A program made the translations under genes and the position numbers. A stretch of 64,000 bases of DNA, taken from NCBI GenBank assembly GCA_903871855.1, contig CAIQIK010000019.1, positions 62,001-126,000 on the forward strand, in the 5' to 3' direction. Shown in pieces: positions 56,055-64,000 of this stretch. The notes under the pieces were generated by a model, which saw only the letters and a list, made by a program, of their open reading frames with translations, was not told the origin of the DNA and ran no database searches. This stretch comes from an uncultured Caldisericota bacterium. Lineage in GTDB: Bacteria; Caldisericota; Caldisericia; Cryosericales; Cryosericaceae. Positions within the stretch are counted from its first letter, which is position 1; each line of letters starts with the position of its first letter.

Positions 56055-57113
56055 ATGGTGCGCGCCAGCATCGGGACGCTGGCAGTCCTCGGACTCCGAC
56101 ATGTCCGTATGGCTGCCGTGCCGACAACGGGATATCTGATGGTCGGCGGCACGTGCACTGCAGACTGTGCCTACTGCGGACAGGGGCGGCGTGTCGTCGG
56201 TGATCACAGCCGTCTTTCGCGCATCACATGGCCCGAGGTCGGCGAGAATCAGCTGGTCGAGGCATTTGGCGCTCATCCTGGAGCATTCCAGAGAGTCTGC
56301 TTCCAAACGACGGCTTCACGCGGAGTGCTCGAGCAGCTGCTCGAGCTCGTGCCGCGTATCCGCGAGGCAAGCGGCGTGCCAATCTCTGTGTCGTACAGGG
56401 TGACGAAGCTCGAAGAGGCGGACCAATTGTTTGTCGCAGGTGTGCAGCGTATCGGCATCGCGATCGACTGCTGCTCGGAGCGCCTCTATCCTCAGCTTCG
56501 CGGTGGGTCCCTGGCCGATTCGATGTCGCTGGTGGTGGGGCTGGCTGAGCGGTATCCCGGTCGTATCTCGACACACCTGATTATCGGGCTGGGAGAGGAC
56601 GAGATGGAGGCTGCTGAGTTGATGCTGGAGCTACGCCAGGCGGGCATCCTCGTGTCGCTGTTCGCCTTTACCCCAGTCCGCGGCACACGCATGGAGCACG
56701 ATTCCCCACCGGCACTGCTGTCCTACCGGAAGCTTCAGCTACTGCTCGGACTCTTGGATTGGCAGGAAAAAGAGCGTGTCTACATCTCCTACGACGCCCA
56801 GCACAACATCCACGCCCTCGGTCTCAGCGAAGCGGAGGTGCGGTCATTCCTTCACAAGCATTTCGTGTTTGTAACGCATGGATGCCCGGGATGCAACAGG
56901 CCGTTCTATACCGAGGTCCCCGGTGGCACCATGTTCAACTTCCCGAACGTACCGACGGAAGCGGTGCAACGAGAAATTGACCAGTTTGTGGAGGATCTGA
57001 AGGTGGATGGTTTTGATTTCGCACATGTGCAAAGCAGTGGAGGAGAAGGCGGCCCCATGGAAGTCATGCGACATTGTCTCGAAGGCGAAGAGGAGGTAGA
57101 ACCCAGCAGCTGA
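56055..57113 (+). CDS. Radical SAM protein, LipS2-like / biotin-synthase-like
   Basis: GYLMVGGTCTADCAYCGQGR (CxxxCxxC), LSRITWPEV, VCFQTTASRGVLEQLLELV, GRISTHLIIGLGEDEMEAAELM, LFAFTPVRGTRME. Confidence 0.68.
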   Translation: MVRASIGTLAVLGLRHVRMAAVPTTGYLMVGGTCTADCAYCGQGRRVVGDHSRLSRITWPEVGENQLVEAFGAHPGAFQRVCFQTTASRGVLEQLLELVPRIREASGVPISVSYRVTKLEEADQLFVAGVQRIGIAIDCCSERLYPQLRGGSLADSMSLVVGLAERYPGRISTHLIIGLGEDEMEAAELMLELRQAGILVSLFAFTPVRGTRMEHDSPPALLSYRKLQLLLGLLDWQEKERVYISYDAQHNIHALGLSEAEVRSFLHKHFVFVTHGCPGCNRPFYTEVPGGTMFNFPNVPTEAVQREIDQFVEDLKVDGFDFAHVQSSGGEGGPMEVMRHCLEGEEEVEPSS

Positions 57114-57138
57114 TATTGGCCGACTGTCGTGGAAAGGG

Positions 57139-57168
57139 CAAACCCCCGACGTCATATCGGGGGTTTGC
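57139..57168. terminator. Bidirectional terminator between convergent LipS2-like and parB genes
   Basis: CAAACCCCCGA-cgtcata-TCGGGGGTTTG. Confidence 0.75.
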
Positions 57169-57189
57169 CACAGACAGTGGCCGCGGGGC

Positions 57190-58074
57190 TTAGTTGACGA
57201 GGCCGTCGTCGTCTCTGGTCTCTTCCTGGGAGTTGAGGATGCCAAGGATGCGCAAGAGGTCTTCTTGATTGAAGTAGCTGATCTCGATGACGCCCCTGTT
57301 GACCCGTCCCCGTATGTTGACGCGAGTAGCTAGCAGTTTCTGCATGGTCTCCTCGATATTGCGCAGTGCCTCATCATGCACAGCACCCGCGCGGGTCTTC
57401 TTCGTCAGCAGGCGCCGCACAAGGGCCTCGGTCTGGCGAACCGACAACTGTCTGCGGACCACATCTGTCAGCACCGCGCCAAGCTGCTTCTCATCCTTGA
57501 GCGGCAGGAGTGCACGGGCGTGCCCTGCGGTGATTGTCCTATTGTCCAGGGCGGTACGTGCGGCTTCCGGAAGGTCCAGCAGGCGGATGAGGTTGGCGAC
57601 AGTGCTTCGATCCTTGCCGAGACGCTGTGCGAGCTCGTCCTGGGTTGTCCCGAACTTGGTGAGGTAGTCGCTGAAAGAGAGGGCGACTTCGATAGGCGAC
57701 AAGTCCTCGCGTTCCAGGTTCTCTGAGAGAGCGATTTCTATTGTCGTACGATCGTCGAGCTCACGAACCGTTACTGGGAGTTCCTCCAGGCCAACCTGAA
57801 TGGCAGCCTGGAAGCGGCGTTCCCCTGCGACGATCTCGAACCGGCCGTCCCGTGGCCTCACGATGATGGGTTCGAGGATGCCATGTTTGCGGATACTCTC
57901 GCCAAGCGTCGCAAGTGTTGCCTCATCGAAGTGGCGGCGGGGCTGCAGCGGCGAAGGAACGATCTGGTCGGGGCGAAGCATACGGACCCCACTGTTGCTC
58001 GACAAAGCTGGCTGCGCTGATTCGCTGGCGAAGAGAGCGTCAAGTCCTCGCCCAAGACGCTTACTGTTGTTCAC
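57190..58074 (-). CDS. parB: Chromosome partitioning protein ParB/Spo0J
   Basis: LGRGLDALF, DQIVPSPLQPRRHFDEATLATLGESIRKHGILEPIIVRP, GERRFQAA, NLEREDLSPIE. Confidence 0.97.
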   Translation of the reverse strand: MNNSKRLGRGLDALFASESAQPALSSNSGVRMLRPDQIVPSPLQPRRHFDEATLATLGESIRKHGILEPIIVRPRDGRFEIVAGERRFQAAIQVGLEELPVTVRELDDRTTIEIALSENLEREDLSPIEVALSFSDYLTKFGTTQDELAQRLGKDRSTVANLIRLLDLPEAARTALDNRTITAGHARALLPLKDEKQLGAVLTDVVRRQLSVRQTEALVRRLLTKKTRAGAVHDEALRNIEETMQKLLATRVNIRGRVNRGVIEISYFNQEDLLRILGILNSQEETRDDDGLVN

Positions 58075-58825
58075 GGTATTCTACCTCCTTGGCGAGCTGC
58101 CGGTATGCCTCGGCACCAGCGGAAAGCGTGTCGTATTCCAGGATGGTCTTGCCATAGCTGGGCGCTTCACTCATACGTATGCTCCTAGGGATGACGGCGG
58201 TAAAGACGGTTTCTCCGAAATGCTTGAGGAGCTCATCCTTGACTTGTGTAGACAGGATGGTCCGTTTGTCGAACATGGTTACCAGGATCCCTACCAGGGC
58301 AAGATTCGGGTTCAGACGCTGCTTGACCAGACTGATCGTCCGCAGTAGGTGTGTCAGCCCTTCCAGTGCGTAGTACTCACTCTGGATGGGGACAAGGACT
58401 TCGTGTGCCGCTGTCAGCGTGTTGAGGGTTAGAAGCCCCAGCGACGGAGGACTGTCGATGATGACATAATCCCAGGACCCGTCCAGCGAAGCCAAGCAAC
58501 TTTGAAGGGCGTATTCGCGGCGGTCCATGCCGGCCAGTTCCAACTCGGCACCTGCCAGATTGATCGACGACGGGACCAGCGAGAGGTTGCGTTCGCGGGT
58601 GGGCTGGATTGCTTTCTCGATCGTGTCGCCGGACAGCAGGCACGTGTAGATGTTGGATGTGAGTTCTGCTGCATTTATCCCAAGGCCGGTGGTTGCATTG
58701 GCCTGTGGGTCGAAGTCGACAAGCAGGACGTGATGGTTGAGTTCGGCAAGCGATGCGGCGAGCGACAATGCGGTGGTCGTTTTGCCTACACCGCCTTTTT
58801 GATTGGCAATGGCAATGATTCTCAC
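58061..58825 (-). CDS. parA: Chromosome partitioning ATPase ParA/Soj
   Basis: IIAIANQKGGVGKTTTALSLAASLAE, DFDPQANATTGLG, YVIIDSPPSLGLLTLN. Confidence 0.98.
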   Translation of the reverse strand: MRIIAIANQKGGVGKTTTALSLAASLAELNHHVLLVDFDPQANATTGLGINAAELTSNIYTCLLSGDTIEKAIQPTRERNLSLVPSSINLAGAELELAGMDRREYALQSCLASLDGSWDYVIIDSPPSLGLLTLNTLTAAHEVLVPIQSEYYALEGLTHLLRTISLVKQRLNPNLALVGILVTMFDKRTILSTQVKDELLKHFGETVFTAVIPRSIRMSEAPSYGKTILEYDTLSAGAEAYRQLAKEVEYREQQ

Positions 58826-59571
58826 GAACCGTTCCTCCTGGACGACCGGCCGCTGAGGGTCGGGGTCACCTGCAGTATGACAAGCTTGGAATTGCGTTCA
58901 ACACCTGGCAGGGCATAATCGAGAACTGTGGCCGTACAATGGACGCGATGCAGTGTAGTCACGAACGGTGGGTCCTGCAGTTCGGCGAGATCGCGTTCTC
59001 CTTTCCATAGTACCAGCTTGCCGTTGCTCGCAAAGAGAGGGAGAGCATACTGAAGAGCTGTCGCGATATGCGCGACGCCACGGGCGGTAATCATATTGAA
59101 GGCTCGTTCGGGAAGAGCACTAGCATGGTCTTCGACCCGCCCGTGGACGACGCGTCCCCTGGGAATGGGCACACCGCCTATAAGACTCTCCAAGAAGCGG
59201 GCCTTCTTGCCAATCGATTCCGACATCGTTACCATTGTAGCTGGCCAGGCGAGCGCGAGGGGAACAGCCGGGAAGCCTCCCCCCGTCCCGATGTCGAGGA
59301 GCGAGTCTGGAGCATCGAGGCCAACAAGCAAAGGCGCAAGAGAGTCACGGATGTGCGTCGTCAGCAGGTGCCGGGGATCAGCATCAGACGTCAGGTTTAT
59401 GACCTCATTGGTCTCGGACAGCAGGATCAGAAATGATACCAGTCCTGCGCAGAACGTGTCGGTGCATATCGCAGGTCGCTTTCTGAGAGGCAGTGCGGTG
59501 GCGAATTCCTCCATTGACTCTCGTACAACAGAAAGAAGTTGTACCGAATCGAGCTTTCCGGTGCTATCCAT
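58822..59571 (-). CDS. rsmG: 16S rRNA (guanine527-N7)-methyltransferase RsmG
   Basis: LLDIGTGGGFPAVPLALAWP, SIGKKARFLESL, ITARGVAHI; adjacent to parA. Confidence 0.92.
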   Translation of the reverse strand: MDSTGKLDSVQLLSVVRESMEEFATALPLRKRPAICTDTFCAGLVSFLILLSETNEVINLTSDADPRHLLTTHIRDSLAPLLVGLDAPDSLLDIGTGGGFPAVPLALAWPATMVTMSESIGKKARFLESLIGGVPIPRGRVVHGRVEDHASALPERAFNMITARGVAHIATALQYALPLFASNGKLVLWKGERDLAELQDPPFVTTLHRVHCTATVLDYALPGVERNSKLVILQVTPTLSGRSSRRNGS

Positions 59572-59587
59572 GCGACCCTCCGGTCAC

Positions 59588-59603
59588 TGTTCCACGTGAA
59601 ACA
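59588..59603. promoter_or_regulatory. parS site
   Basis: TGTTCCACGTGAAACA, near-perfect palindromic parS sequence upstream of the rsmG-parA-parB genes. Confidence 0.9.
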
Positions 59604-59612
59604 ACTCGATGT

Positions 59613-60086
59613 TCAGAACCACTTCGCCAGGACGCCCTTGATGACTCCGACGGATACGAGAAAGATGATCGCGCACGCCCCAAGGACACCCGCTGAGATG
59701 CATGCGATGGCAAGGGGTTTCTTCATGCGTACGATCTCGGCGATGAGGCATCCGGTGTAGGCGCCGGTCCCCGGCAGCGGGATAGCCACGAACAGGGCGA
59801 GACCAACGTAAAGCCCGTATTTTGCCAGTGTAGGCTTGCTGCGTACGACGAGACGGGCGCGGTAGCGTTGAAACCATTTCGAGCGCGAGGCGAGTGCGAG
59901 GACTGGTTTTTCCAGCAGGTAGAACATCGGAGCGATGCACAGATTGGCAAGCGTTGCAACCAGCAGCGCCTCCCATACGGACATCTTGAGCACGCCGATG
60001 GCATACGGCAGTGCACCACGGACCTCGACGCCCGGGATGATGGTAATGAGGAAGATATGCAGGCTGTTTCGTACGAGTGTGAACAC
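59613..60086 (-). CDS. Small multi-drug export-like membrane protein (COG2426 type)
   Basis: FLITIIPGVEVRGALPYAIGVLKMSVWEALLVATLANLCIAPMFYLL, VAIPLPGTGAYTGCLIAEI. Confidence 0.85.
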   Translation of the reverse strand: MFTLVRNSLHIFLITIIPGVEVRGALPYAIGVLKMSVWEALLVATLANLCIAPMFYLLEKPVLALASRSKWFQRYRARLVVRSKPTLAKYGLYVGLALFVAIPLPGTGAYTGCLIAEIVRMKKPLAIACISAGVLGACAIIFLVSVGVIKGVLAKWF

Positions 60087-60194
60087 CTTCCCAGTATACC
60101 GGAGGCCCCCGAGGATGCAACGCGGACATTGTAAATTGCCGCGCACGACACTACAATGATCATGCGTCATACGCCGTGGAACTGGAGGTCAAGC

Positions 60195-60815
60195 ATGCTT
60201 GAGGGGAAGTTCGGCAACTGCCAGGTGGACGAAGTCCTCCAGACGATTGCGCAGGGGAAGGGGACCGGCCGCCTCAATCTCGAAGGGACGTCGATCTTCG
60301 GCGGTCGCGTTCAGGCGACGTTCTATATCGAAGATTCACGAATGGTCCATGTCGAGATTGGTGCTGGTACGACATACAGCTCGCTTGTCGACTTGTTCAG
60401 CCTCCGGGAGGGGACTTTTTCCTTCGCGGGCGGTGAGAAGGCGAAAACCAGGGACCAGTCCGTGCCGGTTGCGGATATCGTCCTTCAGGTAACGGCCGCT
60501 CTCGACGAGTGGAATTCGATGCGCCAGCGACTCGGCTCCCTGGATACGATCTATGCCCTGCGGGCCGATGGTGCCACAAAGGACTTGACTCTTACCAGGG
60601 AACAGTGGCAAGTAATGGCAAGATTGGATGGCAAGACGTCGATGCGCGAGATTGCCAGGAAGACCGGCACGGGAGGTGTCACCGTGTCGAAGGCACTCTA
60701 CGGATTCATGGAAGCTGGGCTCGCCACTGAAGTGGAGGCTCCAGCCGTCCCTCAGGATGCGGAAGAGGAACAGTCACAACACCGTGGGTTCTTCAGTCTC
60801 TGGAGCCGGAAGTAG
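60195..60815 (+). CDS. DUF4388 domain-containing protein
   Basis: LEGKFGNCQVDEVLQTIAQGKGTGRLNLEG...FYIEDSRMVHVEIG...LREGTFSFAGG. Confidence 0.8.
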   Translation: MLEGKFGNCQVDEVLQTIAQGKGTGRLNLEGTSIFGGRVQATFYIEDSRMVHVEIGAGTTYSSLVDLFSLREGTFSFAGGEKAKTRDQSVPVADIVLQVTAALDEWNSMRQRLGSLDTIYALRADGATKDLTLTREQWQVMARLDGKTSMREIARKTGTGGVTVSKALYGFMEAGLATEVEAPAVPQDAEEEQSQHRGFFSLWSRK

Positions 60816-60824
60816 GAGTCTGAG

Positions 60825-61712
60825 ATGCCAGGACTTCGGGAAGGCCTGTTCTTTGACGACGTCATGCTTCTTCCCCGCCGAAGCGAGGTCGCTGCATCCG
60901 ATGTCAGCCTTGCGTCGAGGCTCTCAACCAACATCGTGCTGCGTTTGCCCTTCGTCACCTCGGCGCGCCAGCCTGCGGCCGACTATCGTCTGGCTTCAAC
61001 CGTCGCGCGCGCGGGCGGCATCGGTATTATCCCCCAGTTTGGGAGTGCTGCAGATCAGGAACACGAGGTGCGCAAGGTCAAGGAACTCATGTGCAAGGAT
61101 GACGAAGCGGCCTGCGACCTTAAGGGTCGCCTCGTGGTCGGCGCTCTTGTCGACCTCGAAAGAGAGGGCGCAGTGGAATGGATCGGTTCGCTTGCGGAAG
61201 TTTGGACGGATATCATCGTCGTAGATGTGCCGCATGCTGATCATCTTACGATCCTTCACCAGATCCAGGCGGTGAAAGCAGAGTATGACTGGCTGCCGCT
61301 CATGGTTGGCAACGTTCAGACGCGCGCCGGAGCCAAAGACGTTATCGATGCCGGCGCGGACATCATCGTCGTCGGCAGCGGGTCCAGTTCCTTTACAGAG
61401 GCAACAGAGCTGTCCGGCGTCGGCGTTCCCGAACTGTCCGCTCTCATTGAGGTCGAGGACGTCGCATCTCTCTACGGGAGACCGATTATCTGTAACATGG
61501 GCGTGCGCTCTCCTGCAAGCGTTGTAAAGGCTCTTGCTGCCGGGGCCGCAGCCGTCGTCCTCAACACCCTGACGGCAGACACTGCTTCCCAGATTCTGAC
61601 GCATGTTGCGACCCAGGTGCGCGAAAGTCTCAGCTATGTCGGGGCGCGCTCAATTGCGGAGTTGCGCGAGAAGGCTGAGTTCATTCGGATCCGTGCGCCG
61701 TACCCCGTCTGA
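60825..61712 (+). CDS. IMP dehydrogenase/GMP reductase-like protein lacking the catalytic Cys loop
   Basis: GLFFDDVMLLPRRSEVAASDVSLASRLS, PLMVGNVQTRAGAKDVIDAGADIIVVGSGSSSFTEATELSGVGVPEL; no GPGSxC motif, no CBS insert. Confidence 0.8.
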   Translation: MPGLREGLFFDDVMLLPRRSEVAASDVSLASRLSTNIVLRLPFVTSARQPAADYRLASTVARAGGIGIIPQFGSAADQEHEVRKVKELMCKDDEAACDLKGRLVVGALVDLEREGAVEWIGSLAEVWTDIIVVDVPHADHLTILHQIQAVKAEYDWLPLMVGNVQTRAGAKDVIDAGADIIVVGSGSSSFTEATELSGVGVPELSALIEVEDVASLYGRPIICNMGVRSPASVVKALAAGAAAVVLNTLTADTASQILTHVATQVRESLSYVGARSIAELREKAEFIRIRAPYPV

Positions 61713-61735
61713 CCCTGTCTGTCCTCGGAAACGCC

Positions 61736-61763
61736 AAACACCCTGGCTCATGAGCCAGGGTGT
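61736..61763. terminator. Bidirectional terminator between convergent genes
   Basis: AACACCCTGGCTCATGAGCCAGGGTGTT perfect palindrome with T run. Confidence 0.8.
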
Positions 61764-61798
61764 TTTCATGAGAGGTGACGGATAGGCTCAGCGGCCGA

Positions 61799-63259
61799 TC
61801 AGCGCTCCTTGACGACCTGCAAATACTTGGCTGTCTTGTCGATGATTCCCTGCAGGTCGGCGCCGTGGTCGCGCATGAACACCATGTAGTCCACGCACTC
61901 GTGCGTCATCACTTCGCCGGGGACCGTGATCGGAATACCGGGTGGATAAGGGGTCACAAGCTCGGCAATGATGCGCCCCACGGAGTCTTCCATGCGAACA
62001 CGCTCCCTCTTGGCATAGTATGCCTCGAACGGGAAGAGGACCATCTCGGGAATATCGGGAATGGGTGGCGGAGGAGTGATGGCTGCGGTCTTACCATGGC
62101 GTTTGCGGGAGATATCGGTGAGTGCCCTGATGAGAGTCTCTACTGCTTCCTTGGGTGTCCCGATCGTAATGAATGCCAGGATGTTTTCGAGATCAGACAA
62201 CTCGATTTCGACGTTGTATTCTCTGTTGAGGATCTCTTCGACCTGAAATCCAGTCAGTCCAAGTCTCGACACATGGACAGTCAGCTTGGTGAGGTCGACA
62301 TCATAAACAGCGTCGGTGCGCGCGCGTTCCCTTCCTGGAGCGAAGAGTCCCTCGATGTTGTTGATGCGCCGGCGGGCATCTTCTGCGAGGTCGATCGCCC
62401 GCTGAAGCAGCTCGTGACCAATCGTCGCCATCTGCATACGTGCGACGTCGAGAGCTGTCATGAGAATGTACGAGGGAGACGAGCTCTCCAGCATTGTGAG
62501 CGTGGTTCGTACCAACTCTTTGTCCACGCGCCGTGAGCCCAGATGTAGCATGGAGGTCTGAGTAAGGCCGGCAAGTGTCTTATGCGTGCTCTGGACAATC
62601 ATATCGGCACCTGCATCGACAGCGCTCTTGGGCAGGTCCGGATGGAAATGGAAGTGTGACCCGTGAGCCTCGTCGACCAGGATGCGCCGGCCTGTGGCGT
62701 GCGCTTTCTGAATGTAGTAGTCGATGTCCGAGCTGATCCCGAAGTAGTTGGGATTAGTCACGAAGACGGTCTTGGCTTCTGGATGATCGCGGAGCACGCG
62801 CGCGAACGTTTTCTTGGATGGGAACGTCTGGAACTGCAGCAGGCGGTCTTCTTCGGCCTCGAGGTAGATGGGACGCAATTCGTTGAGGATGAGTGCTCCA
62901 TACATGGAGCGGTGGGAATTGCGCTGCACGATGACGCGGTCGTAGGGGTCGCACGTCGACAGGATCATGGCCTGGTTTCCGACCGTCGAACCGTTGACGA
63001 GGAAGAATGACTCGATAGCGCCGTAGGCTTCAGCAGCCAGCTCCTGTGCTTCCTTGACGACGCCGATGGGGTGATGAAGGTAGTCGAGTCCTTCGACCTC
63101 GGTCAGGTCGGAGAGGAACACATTCTCGCCCCAGAACTCCTTGAGGCGAGGATGAATGCCCTGACCCGCCATATGCCCCGGCATGTGGAGGCCGGCGCGA
63201 TGCTTGGCGATATACGACTGGACAGCGTCGAAAAACGGGGTGCGACTCTGATCTCTCAT
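61799..63259 (-). CDS. Orn/Lys/Arg decarboxylase (fold type I PLP, SpeA/LdcC-like)
   Basis: LHMPGHMAGQGIHPRLKEFWGENVFLSDLTEVEGLDYLHHP, DEAHGSHFHFHPDLPKSAVDAGADMIVQSTHKTLAGLTQTSMLH. Confidence 0.95.
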   Translation of the reverse strand: MRDQSRTPFFDAVQSYIAKHRAGLHMPGHMAGQGIHPRLKEFWGENVFLSDLTEVEGLDYLHHPIGVVKEAQELAAEAYGAIESFFLVNGSTVGNQAMILSTCDPYDRVIVQRNSHRSMYGALILNELRPIYLEAEEDRLLQFQTFPSKKTFARVLRDHPEAKTVFVTNPNYFGISSDIDYYIQKAHATGRRILVDEAHGSHFHFHPDLPKSAVDAGADMIVQSTHKTLAGLTQTSMLHLGSRRVDKELVRTTLTMLESSSPSYILMTALDVARMQMATIGHELLQRAIDLAEDARRRINNIEGLFAPGRERARTDAVYDVDLTKLTVHVSRLGLTGFQVEEILNREYNVEIELSDLENILAFITIGTPKEAVETLIRALTDISRKRHGKTAAITPPPPIPDIPEMVLFPFEAYYAKRERVRMEDSVGRIIAELVTPYPPGIPITVPGEVMTHECVDYMVFMRDHGADLQGIIDKTAKYLQVVKER

Positions 63260-63475
63260 GGAGAAGAGTGTACCGGCCGGACCCCTGCTGTCAACGCGCG
63301 AGCATGAATCCTGGTGCTCGGCGCCAACCCCGGTCAAGCTTCGACAGGGTCACTCATGGTGAAGCTTGCAATTGCAGGGGGTGTGGTAAGATATGTCAAG
63401 TACTTCGTTTTGCGATAGTTCGCGCACTGCCAACACCCGCATCGAGGAATTGCAATTGCGCCGGAGGAAGAAGAC

Positions 63476-64000
63476 GTGATCAACAAAGTGACAGTCAGCG
63501 TTCCTGCAAGCACCGCCAACCTCGGACCAGGGTTCGACACGTTCGGGCTGGCCCTCGAAATGCGCAGTACATATACGGTCGAGGTACTCTCTCCAGGAAA
63601 GAAGCGGAGTGTCCACTTCGAAGGCATGGGCGCCGATGTCCTCAATGAAAAGGGTTTCAAGTTTGTCAGCGAGGTCATGGACTACTTCGAGCGTGCCGAA
63701 TCGGTGCATCTGCCACCCGTGAGCATCAACGTTCATACTGGCATTCCTCTGACGCGTGGTCTGGGATCCAGTGCCAGTGCTATTGTTGGGCTCCTGTCAT
63801 GCTTCGAGGTCATGATGAACACACAGTTCGATACCGGCAAAATCCTCAAGTACGCTATTGCCATCGAAGGGCACCCCGACAATGTCACTGCATCGCTGGT
63901 CGGTGGGTTTGTCATCGCTGCGAGTGACAAGAGCGAAGTGGCATACATGAAAGTCGTTCCCCAGAACATCAAGGTCGTCGTCACGGTCCCCTCCAGCTTC
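63476..64000 (+). CDS. thrB: Homoserine kinase (GHMP family), truncated by window end
   Basis: VTVSVPASTANLGPGFDTFGLALEM, PLTRGLGSSASAIVGLL, EGHPDNVTASLVGGFV. Confidence 0.9.
   Translation, partial: MINKVTVSVPASTANLGPGFDTFGLALEMRSTYTVEVLSPGKKRSVHFEGMGADVLNEKGFKFVSEVMDYFERAESVHLPPVSINVHTGIPLTRGLGSSASAIVGLLSCFEVMMNTQFDTGKILKYAIAIEGHPDNVTASLVGGFVIAASDKSEVAYMKVVPQNIKVVVTVPSSF

Noticed and set aside
55401-56306. 301-aa minus-strand ORF opposite the radical-SAM pair
   Set aside because: Overlaps two convincing radical-SAM coding regions; no motif.
1-64000. CRISPR arrays
   Set aside because: No regularly spaced 24-40 bp direct repeats with unique spacers seen; the repeat clusters at 33954-34175 and 4273-5404 lack spacer structure.
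1-64000. tRNA or rRNA genes
   Set aside because: None recognised by eye apart from the tRNA-like ends of ssrA; the 17621 match lacks a complete tRNA body.

Overview
The window is a 64 kb chromosomal segment of a moderately high-GC bacterium whose phylum I cannot fix from sequence alone. It spans the replication-origin neighbourhood: dnaA-dnaN-recF-DUF721, with clusters of TTATCCACA-type DnaA boxes, and further along parA-parB-rsmG with a perfect parS-like site. Other housekeeping loci are rlmH, rimP-nusA-infB, dnaE, ssrA (tmRNA), mgsA, an htrA-type protease, surE, mtnP, an Orn/Lys/Arg decarboxylase and a homoserine kinase truncated by the window end. The accessory content I find most interesting is: (i) a defence-like block between rimP and dnaE, made of a 1232-aa SIR2-domain protein next to a two-gene BglII-like restriction-modification pair; (ii) a RAYT-like (REP-associated tyrosine transposase) protein that has lost its HUH histidines, plus two non-autonomous elements sharing GGGGTCAAGCGTTACA-type terminal inverted repeats; (iii) a repeat family that appears to have expanded in frame inside the signal-peptide region of a lipoprotein; (iv) a degenerate second copy of the tmRNA 3' end about 1.1 kb from ssrA, suggesting an old integration; (v) an adjacent radical-SAM pair resembling the split lipoyl synthase LipS1/LipS2; (vi) a five-gene ECF-sigma operon in which every junction is a 4-bp overlap; (vii) several catalytically suspect relatives of enzymes (IMPDH-like without the catalytic Cys, internally deleted Maa-type acetyltransferase, a frameshift caused by a 5-bp tandem duplication). 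Family calls come from reading motifs in the supplied translations. No database search was run, and coordinates may be off by 1-2 bp where I adjusted start codons by eye.
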